Shown: one piece after another, positions 40,969 to 48,817 of the stretch
Layout of the letters: every line of letters begins with the position of its first letter
Numbering within the stretch: position 1 is the first letter of the stretch
Assembly: GCF_000620625.1 (NCBI RefSeq)
Contig: NZ_JIAW01000008.1
Span: forward strand, 209,671-273,670
DNA: 64,000 nt
Source: Mycobacterium sp. URHB0044
GTDB lineage: Bacteria; Actinomycetota; Actinomycetes; Mycobacteriales; Mycobacteriaceae
Direction of reading: 5' to 3'
Translations under genes and position numbers: made by a program
The notes under the pieces: model-generated
Told to the model about the DNA's origin: nothing
The model's input: only the letters and a program-made list of their open reading frames with translations
Databases searched by the model: none

Positions 40969-42452
40969 GCGTCCCGCCCACCGATCGCGCCGAGCGCGTG
41001 GACTGCTCCCCTGGTCGCCGGATACAGCTCCCGCCAGACGCCATACAGCTCGTCGTACAGCGCGTGATTGGCCGGGTCCGGCGTGATCTCCCTGTCGATC
41101 TTGGCCCAATCCGTTTCCGGTGCAACCAATTCCGCACCGATCGCCGCCATCAGAGCGCCGCCGTAACTAGCGCCGATGGCCTGCTCGGGAACCAGCTGCG
41201 GACGGCCCGTGATGTCGCTGACCGCTTGCGCCCAGACCGGGCTCTGCAGTCCGCCGCCGACCGCGACGGTACGCAGGCCGGTGTGCGCGTCGTCGAACAT
41301 CTCCAAGATCTGCCTGATGCCGAAACCGATGCCCTCGTACGCCGCGCGGAACAGATGACCGCGGCCGTGCCGCAGGGTGAGCCCGGCGAACAACCCCCTG
41401 GCCTGCGGATCGAACACGGGGGTCCGCTCCCCCGCCAGATACGGCAGGACCATCAGTCCTTCGCTTCCAGGAGGAACCGCCGCCGCCTCGGCCATCAGCA
41501 CGTCGAATGCCGCGCCGCCCGTGACCTTCTGCAGCCAATTGATCATGCTGCCCGCGGTCGACGTGCCCGCGGCCAATGCCAGTGAACCGTGGGCGACGCC
41601 CGCCGTCGTCCACAACGCGGGGTCACTGTGGTAGGAGTCGATGACCTGAACCAGGAACATCGTCGAGCCGTACATCAGCATCTGGTCACCGGGATTGCGG
41701 ACGCCAGCCGAGAACGCCTCGGCGTACGCATCGACCGTGCCCGCCACCACCGGCGTGCCCTTCGGGATGCCGGTCGCGGCCGAAGCTTCGGCGTGAACGG
41801 TGCCGACGACGTCGCTCGGCCAGACCAGCCGAGGCAGCGGCAGGTGCCCGCAGATCCGCTTCGCCCACTCGTGGTTCCAGTCGAATTCGCGCGTGACGTA
41901 CAACGGATCGCACTGGCTGGCGGTGTGGTGATCGAGCACGTACTCGCCGGTCAGCTTCGCCGTGATGTAGGAGTTCGACCCGTACCAGCCGGTCGCCTGC
42001 TCGAACACCCTGGGTTCGTGGCGCCGCACCCATTCCAGCTTCGGCCCGACGGCCTGGCTGGACAGCAGCGTGCCGGCACGTTCCAGGATGGCGTCGGCGC
42101 CGAATTCGGCAGTCAGCAAGTCGATCTCGACGCTCGCGCGGGTGTCGACGCCGTACAGGATCGCCGGCCGCAACGGTGTCAGCGCGTCGTCGCAGAGCAC
42201 CAGGCATGGCCCGACGCCGCTCACGCACATGGCGGCAATGCGTGCGCCCGGCGGCATCTCGCGCGTCAACTGGTTGCCGAGCTCGCACACCTCGCGCCAC
42301 CACAGCGCCTCGGCGTCCACCTCGGCCCAGCCCGGCCGCGGCAAGTCCATCGCATGGGCCCGTGTCGCCGAGGCGATGACCGTGCCCGCGGTGTCCACGA
42401 GGACGCCCTTCGTGCTCCCGGTGCCCATGTCGATGCCGAGAAGCAGGTCCAC
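40953..42452 (-). CDS. FGGY family carbohydrate kinase, substrate unknown
   Basis: 499 residues with both FGGY domains: LLGIDMGTGSTKGVLVDTAG at the N-terminus, the catalytic aspartate segment GTVDAYAEAFSAG (near residue 245), LPYLAGERTPVFDPQARG, and the ATP-site VAVGGGLQSPVWAQAVSDITG. The sequence resembles xylulose/erythritol kinase-like members. In this setting it may phosphorylate a polyol or ketose that DerK does not handle, such as erythritol or L-erythrulose; this is inference. It is read in the same direction as, and 29 bases after, the nitroreductase gene, so it may belong to that operon instead. Confidence 0.85.
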   Translation of the reverse strand: MDLLLGIDMGTGSTKGVLVDTAGTVIASATRAHAMDLPRPGWAEVDAEALWWREVCELGNQLTREMPPGARIAAMCVSGVGPCLVLCDDALTPLRPAILYGVDTRASVEIDLLTAEFGADAILERAGTLLSSQAVGPKLEWVRRHEPRVFEQATGWYGSNSYITAKLTGEYVLDHHTASQCDPLYVTREFDWNHEWAKRICGHLPLPRLVWPSDVVGTVHAEASAATGIPKGTPVVAGTVDAYAEAFSAGVRNPGDQMLMYGSTMFLVQVIDSYHSDPALWTTAGVAHGSLALAAGTSTAGSMINWLQKVTGGAAFDVLMAEAAAVPPGSEGLMVLPYLAGERTPVFDPQARGLFAGLTLRHGRGHLFRAAYEGIGFGIRQILEMFDDAHTGLRTVAVGGGLQSPVWAQAVSDITGRPQLVPEQAIGASYGGALMAAIGAELVAPETDWAKIDREITPDPANHALYDELYGVWRELYPATRGAVHALGAIGGRDAQPIV

Positions 42453-42481
42453 GCCGCAACCCTACGTCCAAGACGGAACGC

Positions 42482-43135
42482 TCAGTGATCGAGGAACACC
42501 ACGTTCTTCTCGACGGGGTTCCGCGGCACGGACAGATCGTTCGCCGGGAAGGCGGGGTCCGCGTAGCCGATCGACAGTCCGCACAGGATCGTCAGTTCGT
42601 CCGGTATGTCGAGCTGTTCGCGCAGCACCTCCGGGAAGTGGGCGATCGACGCCTGAACGCAAGAGCCGATGCCACGTTCGGTGAGCGCCAGCAACAGAGT
42701 CTGCAGGAACATGCCGACGCCCACGCTGTCGACCGGACCCAGCGCGCGCGGCATGCACACCACTCCCGCCACGGGTGCGCGGAAGAACTCCCAGTTGCGC
42801 AGCCGGGCGATCCGCCGGCTCTCCTTGTCGTCACGCGCAATTCCCATGGCCCCGTACACCAGGGCACCCATTTCTTGGCGCATCGGGGCGAATTCCTCCG
42901 GCAGGCCCACCGTCTCCGGGAAGCCGAGGGCCGCCCGGTCCAGCAGCGCGTCGACGAGCCGGTCCCGCCGCGGTCCGGTCGCGAGGAACAGCCGCCACGG
43001 CTGCAGGTTCGTATTCGACGGTGCTCGCATGGCAAGGGCGAGTGCCTCGTCGAGCAGTTCGCGCGGTACTGGCTTGTCGCGCAGGAACATCCGTGTCGAC
43101 CGGCGTTCCCTCACGACGTCGTCCAAGGCGGTCAT
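42482..43135 (-). CDS. Nitroreductase family flavoprotein
   Basis: 217 residues. FMN-contact residues are expected in RRSTRMFLRDKPVP, APSNTNLQPWRLFLATG, and GIGSCVQASIAHFPEVLREQL, followed by LSIGYADPAFPAND. This is the usual single-domain nitroreductase architecture that dimerises around FMN and uses NAD(P)H. The physiological substrate is unknown. It overlaps the cupin gene by four bases (ATGA) and so is translationally coupled with it. Confidence 0.88.
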   Translation of the reverse strand: MTALDDVVRERRSTRMFLRDKPVPRELLDEALALAMRAPSNTNLQPWRLFLATGPRRDRLVDALLDRAALGFPETVGLPEEFAPMRQEMGALVYGAMGIARDDKESRRIARLRNWEFFRAPVAGVVCMPRALGPVDSVGVGMFLQTLLLALTERGIGSCVQASIAHFPEVLREQLDIPDELTILCGLSIGYADPAFPANDLSVPRNPVEKNVVFLDH

Positions 43136-43536
43136 CGTCGTGGTATGCGCCGATCCCGGCGCTGCTCGAGTTCGTCCTCGTCGACCACGACGAGCATCGG
43201 GACACCGGGTGCACAGACCATCGTGACGAGGAAGCGCAATGCGACGTCGGAGCGGTTGTTGGCATCCGAGTAGTGGATGATGTCACCGCCCGGCTCCCAG
43301 AACGCCTCGCCTGCCTTGAGCACCCGCGGCGCTTCACCTTCCAGCTCGAAGAGCATCTCGCCTTCCAGCACGTAGCCGAACGACGGCCCACCGGGGTGGC
43401 GGTGCGGCGGAGCGCCCGCGCTTCCCGGCGGCCATTCGATGATCGAGGTCATCACCTCGGCATCCGCGGGGATGAACGGCGGTGTGACGGTCTGAATCGT
43501 GGTGATGGCCTTCATCAGGTCAGCGGTGTCGAACAT
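43132..43536 (-). CDS. Single-domain cupin protein
   Basis: 134 residues. The metal-binding cupin motifs are GAPPHRHPGGPSFGYVLEGEM (first motif, two His) and FWEPGGDIIHYSDANN (second motif, one His). The fold is a small beta-barrel that may bind a metal or small ligand. It lies between an NmrA-like gene (35 bases upstream) and a nitroreductase (overlapping), suggesting a shared oxidative or aromatic stress function, but no specific reaction can be assigned. Confidence 0.82.
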   Translation of the reverse strand: MFDTADLMKAITTIQTVTPPFIPADAEVMTSIIEWPPGSAGAPPHRHPGGPSFGYVLEGEMLFELEGEAPRVLKAGEAFWEPGGDIIHYSDANNRSDVALRFLVTMVCAPGVPMLVVVDEDELEQRRDRRIPRR

Positions 43537-43571
43537 GGGTCTCCTCCTCAGGGTCGGGGTGCTCGACCGCG

Positions 43572-44315
43572 CTACCGGCCAGCGAGCCAGTCGGCGAAGC
43601 GGACCGTGCCGAGCACCGCGCCGTCACCGGTGACGAGGCTGGAGTCGTCGACGTGCGTACCGAAGTAGGTGGCTTGCGGGTCGATTACGACGGGCTTGCG
43701 GTCGCCCTGATGGTCGAGCACGGCCTTCGCCATTTCGGCGAACGACAACTTCTCCGGGCCGCCGATCTCGACGATGCCGTTGGCGGGCTCGGCCTCGGCC
43801 GTGCGAACCACCTGCGCGGCGACGTCCGCGCCGGCGATGAGCTGGATGCGACCATCCGGCACGCGGACTTCACCGTCCACCACGAGGGATCCCGTGATCG
43901 CCTCGGCGAATTGGTGGAACTGCGTCGCCCGCACGATGGTGTACGGCAGCCCGGATTCGACGATCGTGCGCTCCTGCACCACCTTCGCGCGCATGTAGCC
44001 GCTCTCGGGCAGCCCGTCGGCGTTCACGATGGACAGGGCGACGTAGTGGCCGACACCGGCAGCCTGCGCCGCCGCGACCAGATTCTTCGACGACGCGGTG
44101 AAGAAGTCCATCACCGGGCCGTCCTCGAACGACGGTGAGTTGACGACGTCGACGAGCACCTGCGCGCCCGCGACCGCTTCGGTGAGTCCTTCGCCGGTGA
44201 GGACGTTGGCCCCCGACGACAACGATGCCCCGACCACCTCGTGGCCGTCGCGCACGAGCTGGTCTACCACTGCCGAACCGATGAGCCCGGTGGCTCCGAT
44301 AACTGTGATCTTCAT
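43572..44315 (-). CDS. NmrA-like NAD(P)-binding atypical SDR
   Basis: 247 residues. The N-terminal nucleotide motif is VIGATGLIGSAVVDQL. The family segment VGHYVALSIVNADGLPESGYMRAKVVQERTI replaces the classical catalytic Tyr-Lys motif, as in NmrA/quinone-sensing or NADH-dependent epimerase-like proteins. AGADVAAQVV and EIGGPEKLSFAEMA follow. It is first in a leftward gene set with the cupin, nitroreductase and FGGY kinase genes. Confidence 0.85.
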   Translation of the reverse strand: MKITVIGATGLIGSAVVDQLVRDGHEVVGASLSSGANVLTGEGLTEAVAGAQVLVDVVNSPSFEDGPVMDFFTASSKNLVAAAQAAGVGHYVALSIVNADGLPESGYMRAKVVQERTIVESGLPYTIVRATQFHQFAEAITGSLVVDGEVRVPDGRIQLIAGADVAAQVVRTAEAEPANGIVEIGGPEKLSFAEMAKAVLDHQGDRKPVVIDPQATYFGTHVDDSSLVTGDGAVLGTVRFADWLAGR

Positions 44316-44395
44316 GCGTCTACTGTGACGCTTTCGGCCCCCTGACCGAGCCCTTGAAAGTCCGTAGTCTGCGTGGTCCCCTTGGGCGAGAACGC

Positions 44396-44427
44396 AAAAG
44401 CCCCCATTTCACGGCGGAAATGGGGGC
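44396..44427 (-). terminator. Intrinsic terminator after etfA
   Basis: A perfect 11-bp stem (GCCCCCATTTC at 44400-44410 and its complement at 44417-44427) with a six-base loop is followed, on the minus strand, by TTTT (44396-44399). It lies 21 bases after the etfA stop. Confidence 0.88.
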
Positions 44428-44448
44428 CTTAGCGTCGCGCAGAGGGAA

Positions 44449-45405
44449 TTAACCCTTGCGGGCCTGGACCTTCTCGGTGAGCTGCGGGGTGACCTTGAAC
44501 AGGTCGCCGACGACGCCGAGGTCGGCGATCTCGAAGATCGGCGCCTCCTCGTCCTTGTTCACCGCGATGATCGTCTTCGAGGTCTGCATACCGGCCCGGT
44601 GCTGGATGGCGCCGGAGATGCCCAACGCGATGTACAGCTGCGGCGACACGGTCTTGCCGGTCTGGCCGACCTGGAACTGACCCGGGTAGTAACCCGAGTC
44701 GACGGCGGCACGCGAGGCGCCGACGGCCGCGTTCAGCGAATCCGCCAGCTCCTCGACGACCTTGAAGTTCTCGGCGCTGCCGACACCGCGACCACCGGAC
44801 ACCACGACCGTGGCCTCGGTGAGTTCGGGACGGTCGCCGGCGACGGCCGGTTCGCGGGACGTGATCTTGGTCGCATTCTCGGCGGCGGCGGGCACCTCCA
44901 CGTTGACGACCTCGCCTGCGCCAGCCGCAGGCTCTGCCTCGACGGCGCCCGGACGGACCGTGATCACGGGGGTGTCACCGGCGGCCTGCGCCTCGACGGT
45001 GAACGCGCCACCGAAGATCGAGTGCACGCCGACGGCGCCTTCCTTGACCTCGACCACGTCGACCAGCACGCCGGAGCCGAGGCGGGCAGCGAGCCGGCCC
45101 GCGATCTCCTTGCCGTCCGCGTTGGCGGCCAGCACGACGGCCGCCGGGGCGGCGGTCTCGACCAGCGACGCCAGAACGTCGACGACCGGGGTGATCAGGT
45201 AGTTCGGGGCGTCGTCCGACTCGGCGACGTAGATCTTCGCGGCGCCGGCCTCCTTCAGCCCGTCGACCAGCGGCGCGGCAGTGCCCGGGGCACCGACCAC
45301 GACGGCGGACGGCTCGCCCAGCACTCGGGCGGCGGTGATCAGTTCGGCGCTGACCTTTTTCAGCGCCCCATCTGCGTGCTCAGCGAGCACCAGTACTTCA
45401 GCCAT
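44449..45405 (-). CDS. etfA: Electron transfer flavoprotein alpha subunit
   Basis: 318 residues. With EtfB it forms the FAD-containing ETF heterodimer that takes electrons from acyl-CoA dehydrogenases. The FAD-binding C-terminal half contains VSGGRGVGSAENF, RAAVDSGYYPGQFQVGQTGKTVSPQLYIALGISGA with the usual IQHRAGM, and NKDEEAPIFEIADLGVVGD. It is also called fixB in mycobacteria. It is 49 bases downstream of etfB and followed by an intrinsic terminator, so the operon ends here. Confidence 0.97.
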   Translation of the reverse strand: MAEVLVLAEHADGALKKVSAELITAARVLGEPSAVVVGAPGTAAPLVDGLKEAGAAKIYVAESDDAPNYLITPVVDVLASLVETAAPAAVVLAANADGKEIAGRLAARLGSGVLVDVVEVKEGAVGVHSIFGGAFTVEAQAAGDTPVITVRPGAVEAEPAAGAGEVVNVEVPAAAENATKITSREPAVAGDRPELTEATVVVSGGRGVGSAENFKVVEELADSLNAAVGASRAAVDSGYYPGQFQVGQTGKTVSPQLYIALGISGAIQHRAGMQTSKTIIAVNKDEEAPIFEIADLGVVGDLFKVTPQLTEKVQARKG

Positions 45406-45454
45406 GAGTTACTCAGCCTCTTGATCTCTTGAGAAGTGTTTGGGTGTCGGGAAA

Positions 45455-46246
45455 CTAGATGATCTTTTGAGCGACGAGGTACTCGGCGATCTTGGCGCCG
45501 CCCTCACCCTCGTCGGTGATCTTCTCGCCCGCGGTCTTGGGCGGCTTCGGCGTGGACGCCAGCACCTTGGAGCCGGCGTTCTCGACGCCGACCTCGTCGG
45601 ACTCGACGCCGATCTCGGCGAGCGTCAGAGTCGTCACTTCCTTCTTCTTCGCGGCCATGATGCCCTTGAAGGAGGGGAAGCGGGGTTCGTTGATCTTCTC
45701 GTTCACCGAGACCACGGCGGGCAGGTTCGCCTCGAGGGTGAACACGCCGTCATCGGTCTCGCGCTCACCGGTGACCTTGCCGCCCTCGACGGTCACCTTG
45801 CGCAGGTGCGTCAGCTGGGGCAGGCCGAGGTATTCGGCGATGATCGCCGGGACTGCGCCGCCGACGCCGTCGGTGGCCTCGTTGCCCGCGATGACCAGCT
45901 CGGTGCCCTCGATGGTGCCGAGCGCACGGGCCAGCGCCCAGCCGGTCTGCACGATGTCCGAGCCGTGCATGCCGTCGTCGAGCAGGTGCACTGCCTTGTC
46001 GGCACCCATCGACAGGGCCTTGCGGATCGCCTCGGTGGCGCGCGCGGGGCCTGCGGTCAGCAGGGTGACGGTGCCCTCGCCGCCTTCCTTCTCCTTGATC
46101 AGCAGCGCTTCCTCTACGGCGCGCTCGTTGATCTCGTCGAGGACGGCGTCTGCGGCCTCCCGGTCGAGGGTGTAGTCGCCGTCGGTCAGCTTGCGCTCTG
46201 ACCAGGTGTCAGGGACCTGTTTGATCAGGACCACGATGTTCGTCAT
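45455..46246 (-). CDS. etfB: Electron transfer flavoprotein beta subunit
   Basis: 263 residues. It has VLIKQVPDTW, DREAADAVLDEINERAVEEAL, and the conserved ETF-beta signature around VNEKINEPRFPSFKGIMAAKKKEV (recognition loop), plus the AMP-site GTELVIAGNEATDG. Also named fixA. The ATG (46244-46246) overlaps the stop of a 24-codon upstream ORF as ATGA, and the GAGGAGG inside that ORF lies 13 bases before the ATG. Confidence 0.97.
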   Translation of the reverse strand: MTNIVVLIKQVPDTWSERKLTDGDYTLDREAADAVLDEINERAVEEALLIKEKEGGEGTVTLLTAGPARATEAIRKALSMGADKAVHLLDDGMHGSDIVQTGWALARALGTIEGTELVIAGNEATDGVGGAVPAIIAEYLGLPQLTHLRKVTVEGGKVTGERETDDGVFTLEANLPAVVSVNEKINEPRFPSFKGIMAAKKKEVTTLTLAEIGVESDEVGVENAGSKVLASTPKPPKTAGEKITDEGEGGAKIAEYLVAQKII

Positions 46247-46317
46247 GAGTCTGCTTCGTCCTCCTCGATGAGGCCGCAGTCGGCCTGCATTACCACGAAT
46301 GATGCAACAACCTTCAT
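46243..46317 (-). CDS. Possible 24-residue upstream ORF coupled to etfB
   Basis: An ATG at 46315-46317 opens a 24-codon frame (beginning MKVVASFVVMQADCGL and ending with EEDEADS) whose TGA (46243-46245) overlaps the etfB start by four bases. It holds the only Shine-Dalgarno-like sequence for etfB (GAGGAGG, 46261-46267). A palindrome ends immediately before its ATG. Short upstream ORFs with ATGA junctions are known in mycobacteria and can serve coupling or regulation. No database family is recognised; coding status is uncertain. Confidence 0.45.
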   Translation of the reverse strand: MKVVASFVVMQADCGLIEEDEADS

Positions 46318-46333
46318 GTTACCCGTCAGTAAC
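46318..46333. promoter_or_regulatory. Palindrome upstream of the etf operon
   Basis: GTTAC (46318-46322) and GTAAC (46329-46333) flank a six-base centre. The site abuts the upstream ORF of etfB, and TAAAGT on the minus strand (a -10-like sequence) overlaps its far edge. TetR-type fatty-acid regulators bind sites of this shape; the regulator is unknown. The rest of the 46334-46442 gap carries the promoter of the divergent methyltransferase gene (TAGCCT at 46429-46434). Confidence 0.4.
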
Positions 46334-46442
46334 TTTAGACGCTGCGCACGAACACCATAGCTTGCCGAAGTTTGCCTCTCGGCCTCCCCTTAGTTGGACG
46401 AACCATTCGCGAACGATCCATCACGGGTTAGCCTGCCTTCCA

Positions 46443-47228
46443 ATGAGCGCATCGTCCCCACCCGAGCCGTCAGCCGACGCCGTCATGCCCCTGACCGGGG
46501 AACGCACGGTCCCCGGCCTGGCCGAAGAGAACTACTGGTTCCGCCGCCACGAGGTCGTCTACCAGCGTCTGGCCGACCGGTGCGCGGGCCGCGACGTGCT
46601 CGAAGCCGGGTCCGGTGAGGGCTACGGCGCCGACCTCATCGCAGGCGTCGCACGACGGGTGGTGGGGCTCGACTACGACGACTCGGCCGTCGCGCACGTC
46701 CGGGCGCGCTACCCGAGGGTGGACATGCGGCAGGGCAACCTCGCCGACCTGCCATTGTCCGATGGCGAGTTCGACGTCGTGGTCAACTTCCAGGTCATCG
46801 AACACCTGTGGGATCAAGGGCAGTTCGTCGCAGAGTGCCATCGGGTGCTGCGTCCGTCGGGAACGTTGCTGATGTCCACCCCCAACCGCATCACGTTCTC
46901 ACCCGGCCGCGACACCCCGATCAACCCGTTCCACACCCGCGAACTCAACGCCGCCGAACTCACCGACCTGCTCACCGAGAACGGGTTCGCGGTGCAGGCC
47001 ATGCTTGGGGTCTTTCACGGCCCCCGGCTGGCCGAGCTGGACGCCCGCCACGGCGGGTCGATCATCGACGCGCAGATCGACCGTGCGCTGGCCGACGCGC
47101 CGTGGCCCGACGACCTGCTGGCCGACGTCGCATCGATCGGCATCGACGACTTCGACCTCCTCGATGCCAACGACCGTGACATCGACCTGAGCCTCGACCT
47201 GGTCGCGATCGCGGTGCGATGTGACTGA
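46443..47228 (+). CDS. SAM-dependent methyltransferase of the MGLP locus (Rv3030 type)
   Basis: 261 residues. The SAM-binding motif I is VLEAGSGEGYGADLIAG (near residue 50), with the acidic loop GLDYDDSA, NLADLPLSDGEFDVVVNFQVIEHLWD as motifs II-III, and LLMSTPNRITFSPG after. In M. tuberculosis this gene begins the Rv3030-Rv3032 cluster for 6-O-methylglucose lipopolysaccharide, so it likely methylates glucose units or a precursor. The ATG is eight bases after TAGCCT. It overlaps the GH57 gene by eight bases. Confidence 0.87.
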   Translation: MSASSPPEPSADAVMPLTGERTVPGLAEENYWFRRHEVVYQRLADRCAGRDVLEAGSGEGYGADLIAGVARRVVGLDYDDSAVAHVRARYPRVDMRQGNLADLPLSDGEFDVVVNFQVIEHLWDQGQFVAECHRVLRPSGTLLMSTPNRITFSPGRDTPINPFHTRELNAAELTDLLTENGFAVQAMLGVFHGPRLAELDARHGGSIIDAQIDRALADAPWPDDLLADVASIGIDDFDLLDANDRDIDLSLDLVAIAVRCD

Positions 47229-48789
47229 CACCGGGGACGCGGCGCCGGGACTCTTCACCCTGGTCCTGCACACCCACCTGCCCTGGCTGGCCCACCACGG
47301 CCGCTGGCCGGTGGGCGAGGAATGGCTCTACCAGTCCTGGGCGGCGGCCTACCTGCCGCTGATGCGGGTGCTGCGGACACTGGCCGCCGAGGACCGCAGC
47401 CACCTCGTCACCCTCGGCATGACGCCGGTGGTCACCGCGCAACTCGACGATCCGTACTGCCTGACCGGCATGCATCACTGGCTGGCGAACTGGCAGCTGC
47501 GAGCACGGGAGGCCGCCACCACGCACGTCGCCGGCGACGGCTCGGCCTACAACGCGCCAGAGGCATTGCGCGCCTTTGGCATTCGCGAACACCAGGAGGC
47601 AGGTCGGGCGCTCGACGACTTCGCCGGCGCGTGGCGGCACGGCGGCAGCCCACTGCTGCGTCAACTGATCGACGCCGAGACCATCGAATTACTCGGCGGC
47701 CCACTGGCCCACCCCTTCCAGCCACTGCTCAACCCACGGTTGCGGGAGTTCGCGCTGCGCGAAGGCCTCGCCGACGCGCATCAACGCTTCGCCCACGCCC
47801 CCACCGGCATCTGGGCCCCCGAGTGCGCGTACGCGCCTGGCATGGAGACCGACTACGCGGCCGCCGGCGTGACGCACTTCATGGTCGACGGGCCGTCGCT
47901 GCACGGCGACACCGCGCTGGGCCGTCCGGTCGCGGACTCGGACGTGATCGCCTTCGGCCGCGACCTGCAGGTGAGCTACCGGGTCTGGTCCCCCAAGTCG
48001 GGCTATCCGGGGCACGCCGCCTACCGCGACTTCCACACCTACGACCACCTCACCGGCCTCAAGCCGGCACGGGTCACCGGCCGAGGGGTGCCGTCGCAGG
48101 ACAAGGCGCCGTACGACCCGGAACGCGCCGACCACACCATCGACGGGCACGTCGCCGACTTCGTCGAGATGGTGCGCAGGCGGCTGGTGTCCGAGTCGGC
48201 GCGCATCGGCAGACCCGCGCACGTGATCGCGGCGTTCGACACCGAACTCTTCGGGCACTGGTGGTACGAGGGCCCGGTGTGGCTGGAGCGGGTGCTGCGC
48301 GCCCTGCCCGAGGCGGGCGTGCGGGTGGGCACGCTGTCCGACGCGGTCGCCGGCGGCTTCGTCGGCTCGTCGGTCGAATTGCCGCCCAGCTCTTGGGGTT
48401 CGGGCAAGGACTGGCAGGTGTGGTCGGGTGAGGCGGTCGCCGACCTGGTGGCCCTCAACGCCGAGGTGGTCGACACGGCTCTGACGACGGTCGACAAGGC
48501 CCTGACGCAGCACGCCTCGGTCGGTGCGCCGACGCCGCGCGACACGGTGGCCGACCAGATTCTGCGCGAGGCCCTGCTGACCGTGTCGAGCGACTGGCCG
48601 TTCATGGTGAGCAAGGACACCGCGGCCGACTACGCGCGGTACCGGGCGCATCTGCACGCCCACGCCACCCGCGAGATCGCAGGCACGCTGGCCGCCGGCC
48701 GACGCGATCACGCCGAACGTCTTGCCGCAGGCTGGAACCGTGCCGACGGGCTGTTCGGTGCGCTGGACGCTCGGCGGCTGCCGCGATGA
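47221..48789 (+). CDS. GH57 family alpha-1,4-glucan branching enzyme-like protein (Rv3031 type)
   Basis: 522 residues. The N-terminal LVLHTHLPWLAHHGRWPVGEEWLYQSW is the GH57 starting signature. The nucleophile is E201 in GIWAPECAYAPGM and the acid/base is D340 in AAFDTELFGHWWYEG. The C-terminal helical domain (SDWPFMVSKDTAADYARYRAHLHAH) is that of GH57 branching enzymes. It probably introduces branches into the methylglucose lipopolysaccharide backbone. GTG 47221 lies inside the end of the methyltransferase gene, implying coupling. Confidence 0.92.
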   Translation: MTDTGDAAPGLFTLVLHTHLPWLAHHGRWPVGEEWLYQSWAAAYLPLMRVLRTLAAEDRSHLVTLGMTPVVTAQLDDPYCLTGMHHWLANWQLRAREAATTHVAGDGSAYNAPEALRAFGIREHQEAGRALDDFAGAWRHGGSPLLRQLIDAETIELLGGPLAHPFQPLLNPRLREFALREGLADAHQRFAHAPTGIWAPECAYAPGMETDYAAAGVTHFMVDGPSLHGDTALGRPVADSDVIAFGRDLQVSYRVWSPKSGYPGHAAYRDFHTYDHLTGLKPARVTGRGVPSQDKAPYDPERADHTIDGHVADFVEMVRRRLVSESARIGRPAHVIAAFDTELFGHWWYEGPVWLERVLRALPEAGVRVGTLSDAVAGGFVGSSVELPPSSWGSGKDWQVWSGEAVADLVALNAEVVDTALTTVDKALTQHASVGAPTPRDTVADQILREALLTVSSDWPFMVSKDTAADYARYRAHLHAHATREIAGTLAAGRRDHAERLAAGWNRADGLFGALDARRLPR

Positions 48790-48817
48790 GCGCTTGCGCG
48801 AAGAGCAGAGGGCCCCG

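Noticed and set aside
46299..46442. Upstream extension of the Rv3030-like methyltransferase
   Set aside because: The extension overlaps the promoter region of the divergent etfB and has no conserved residues; the ATG at 46443 follows a -10 box.
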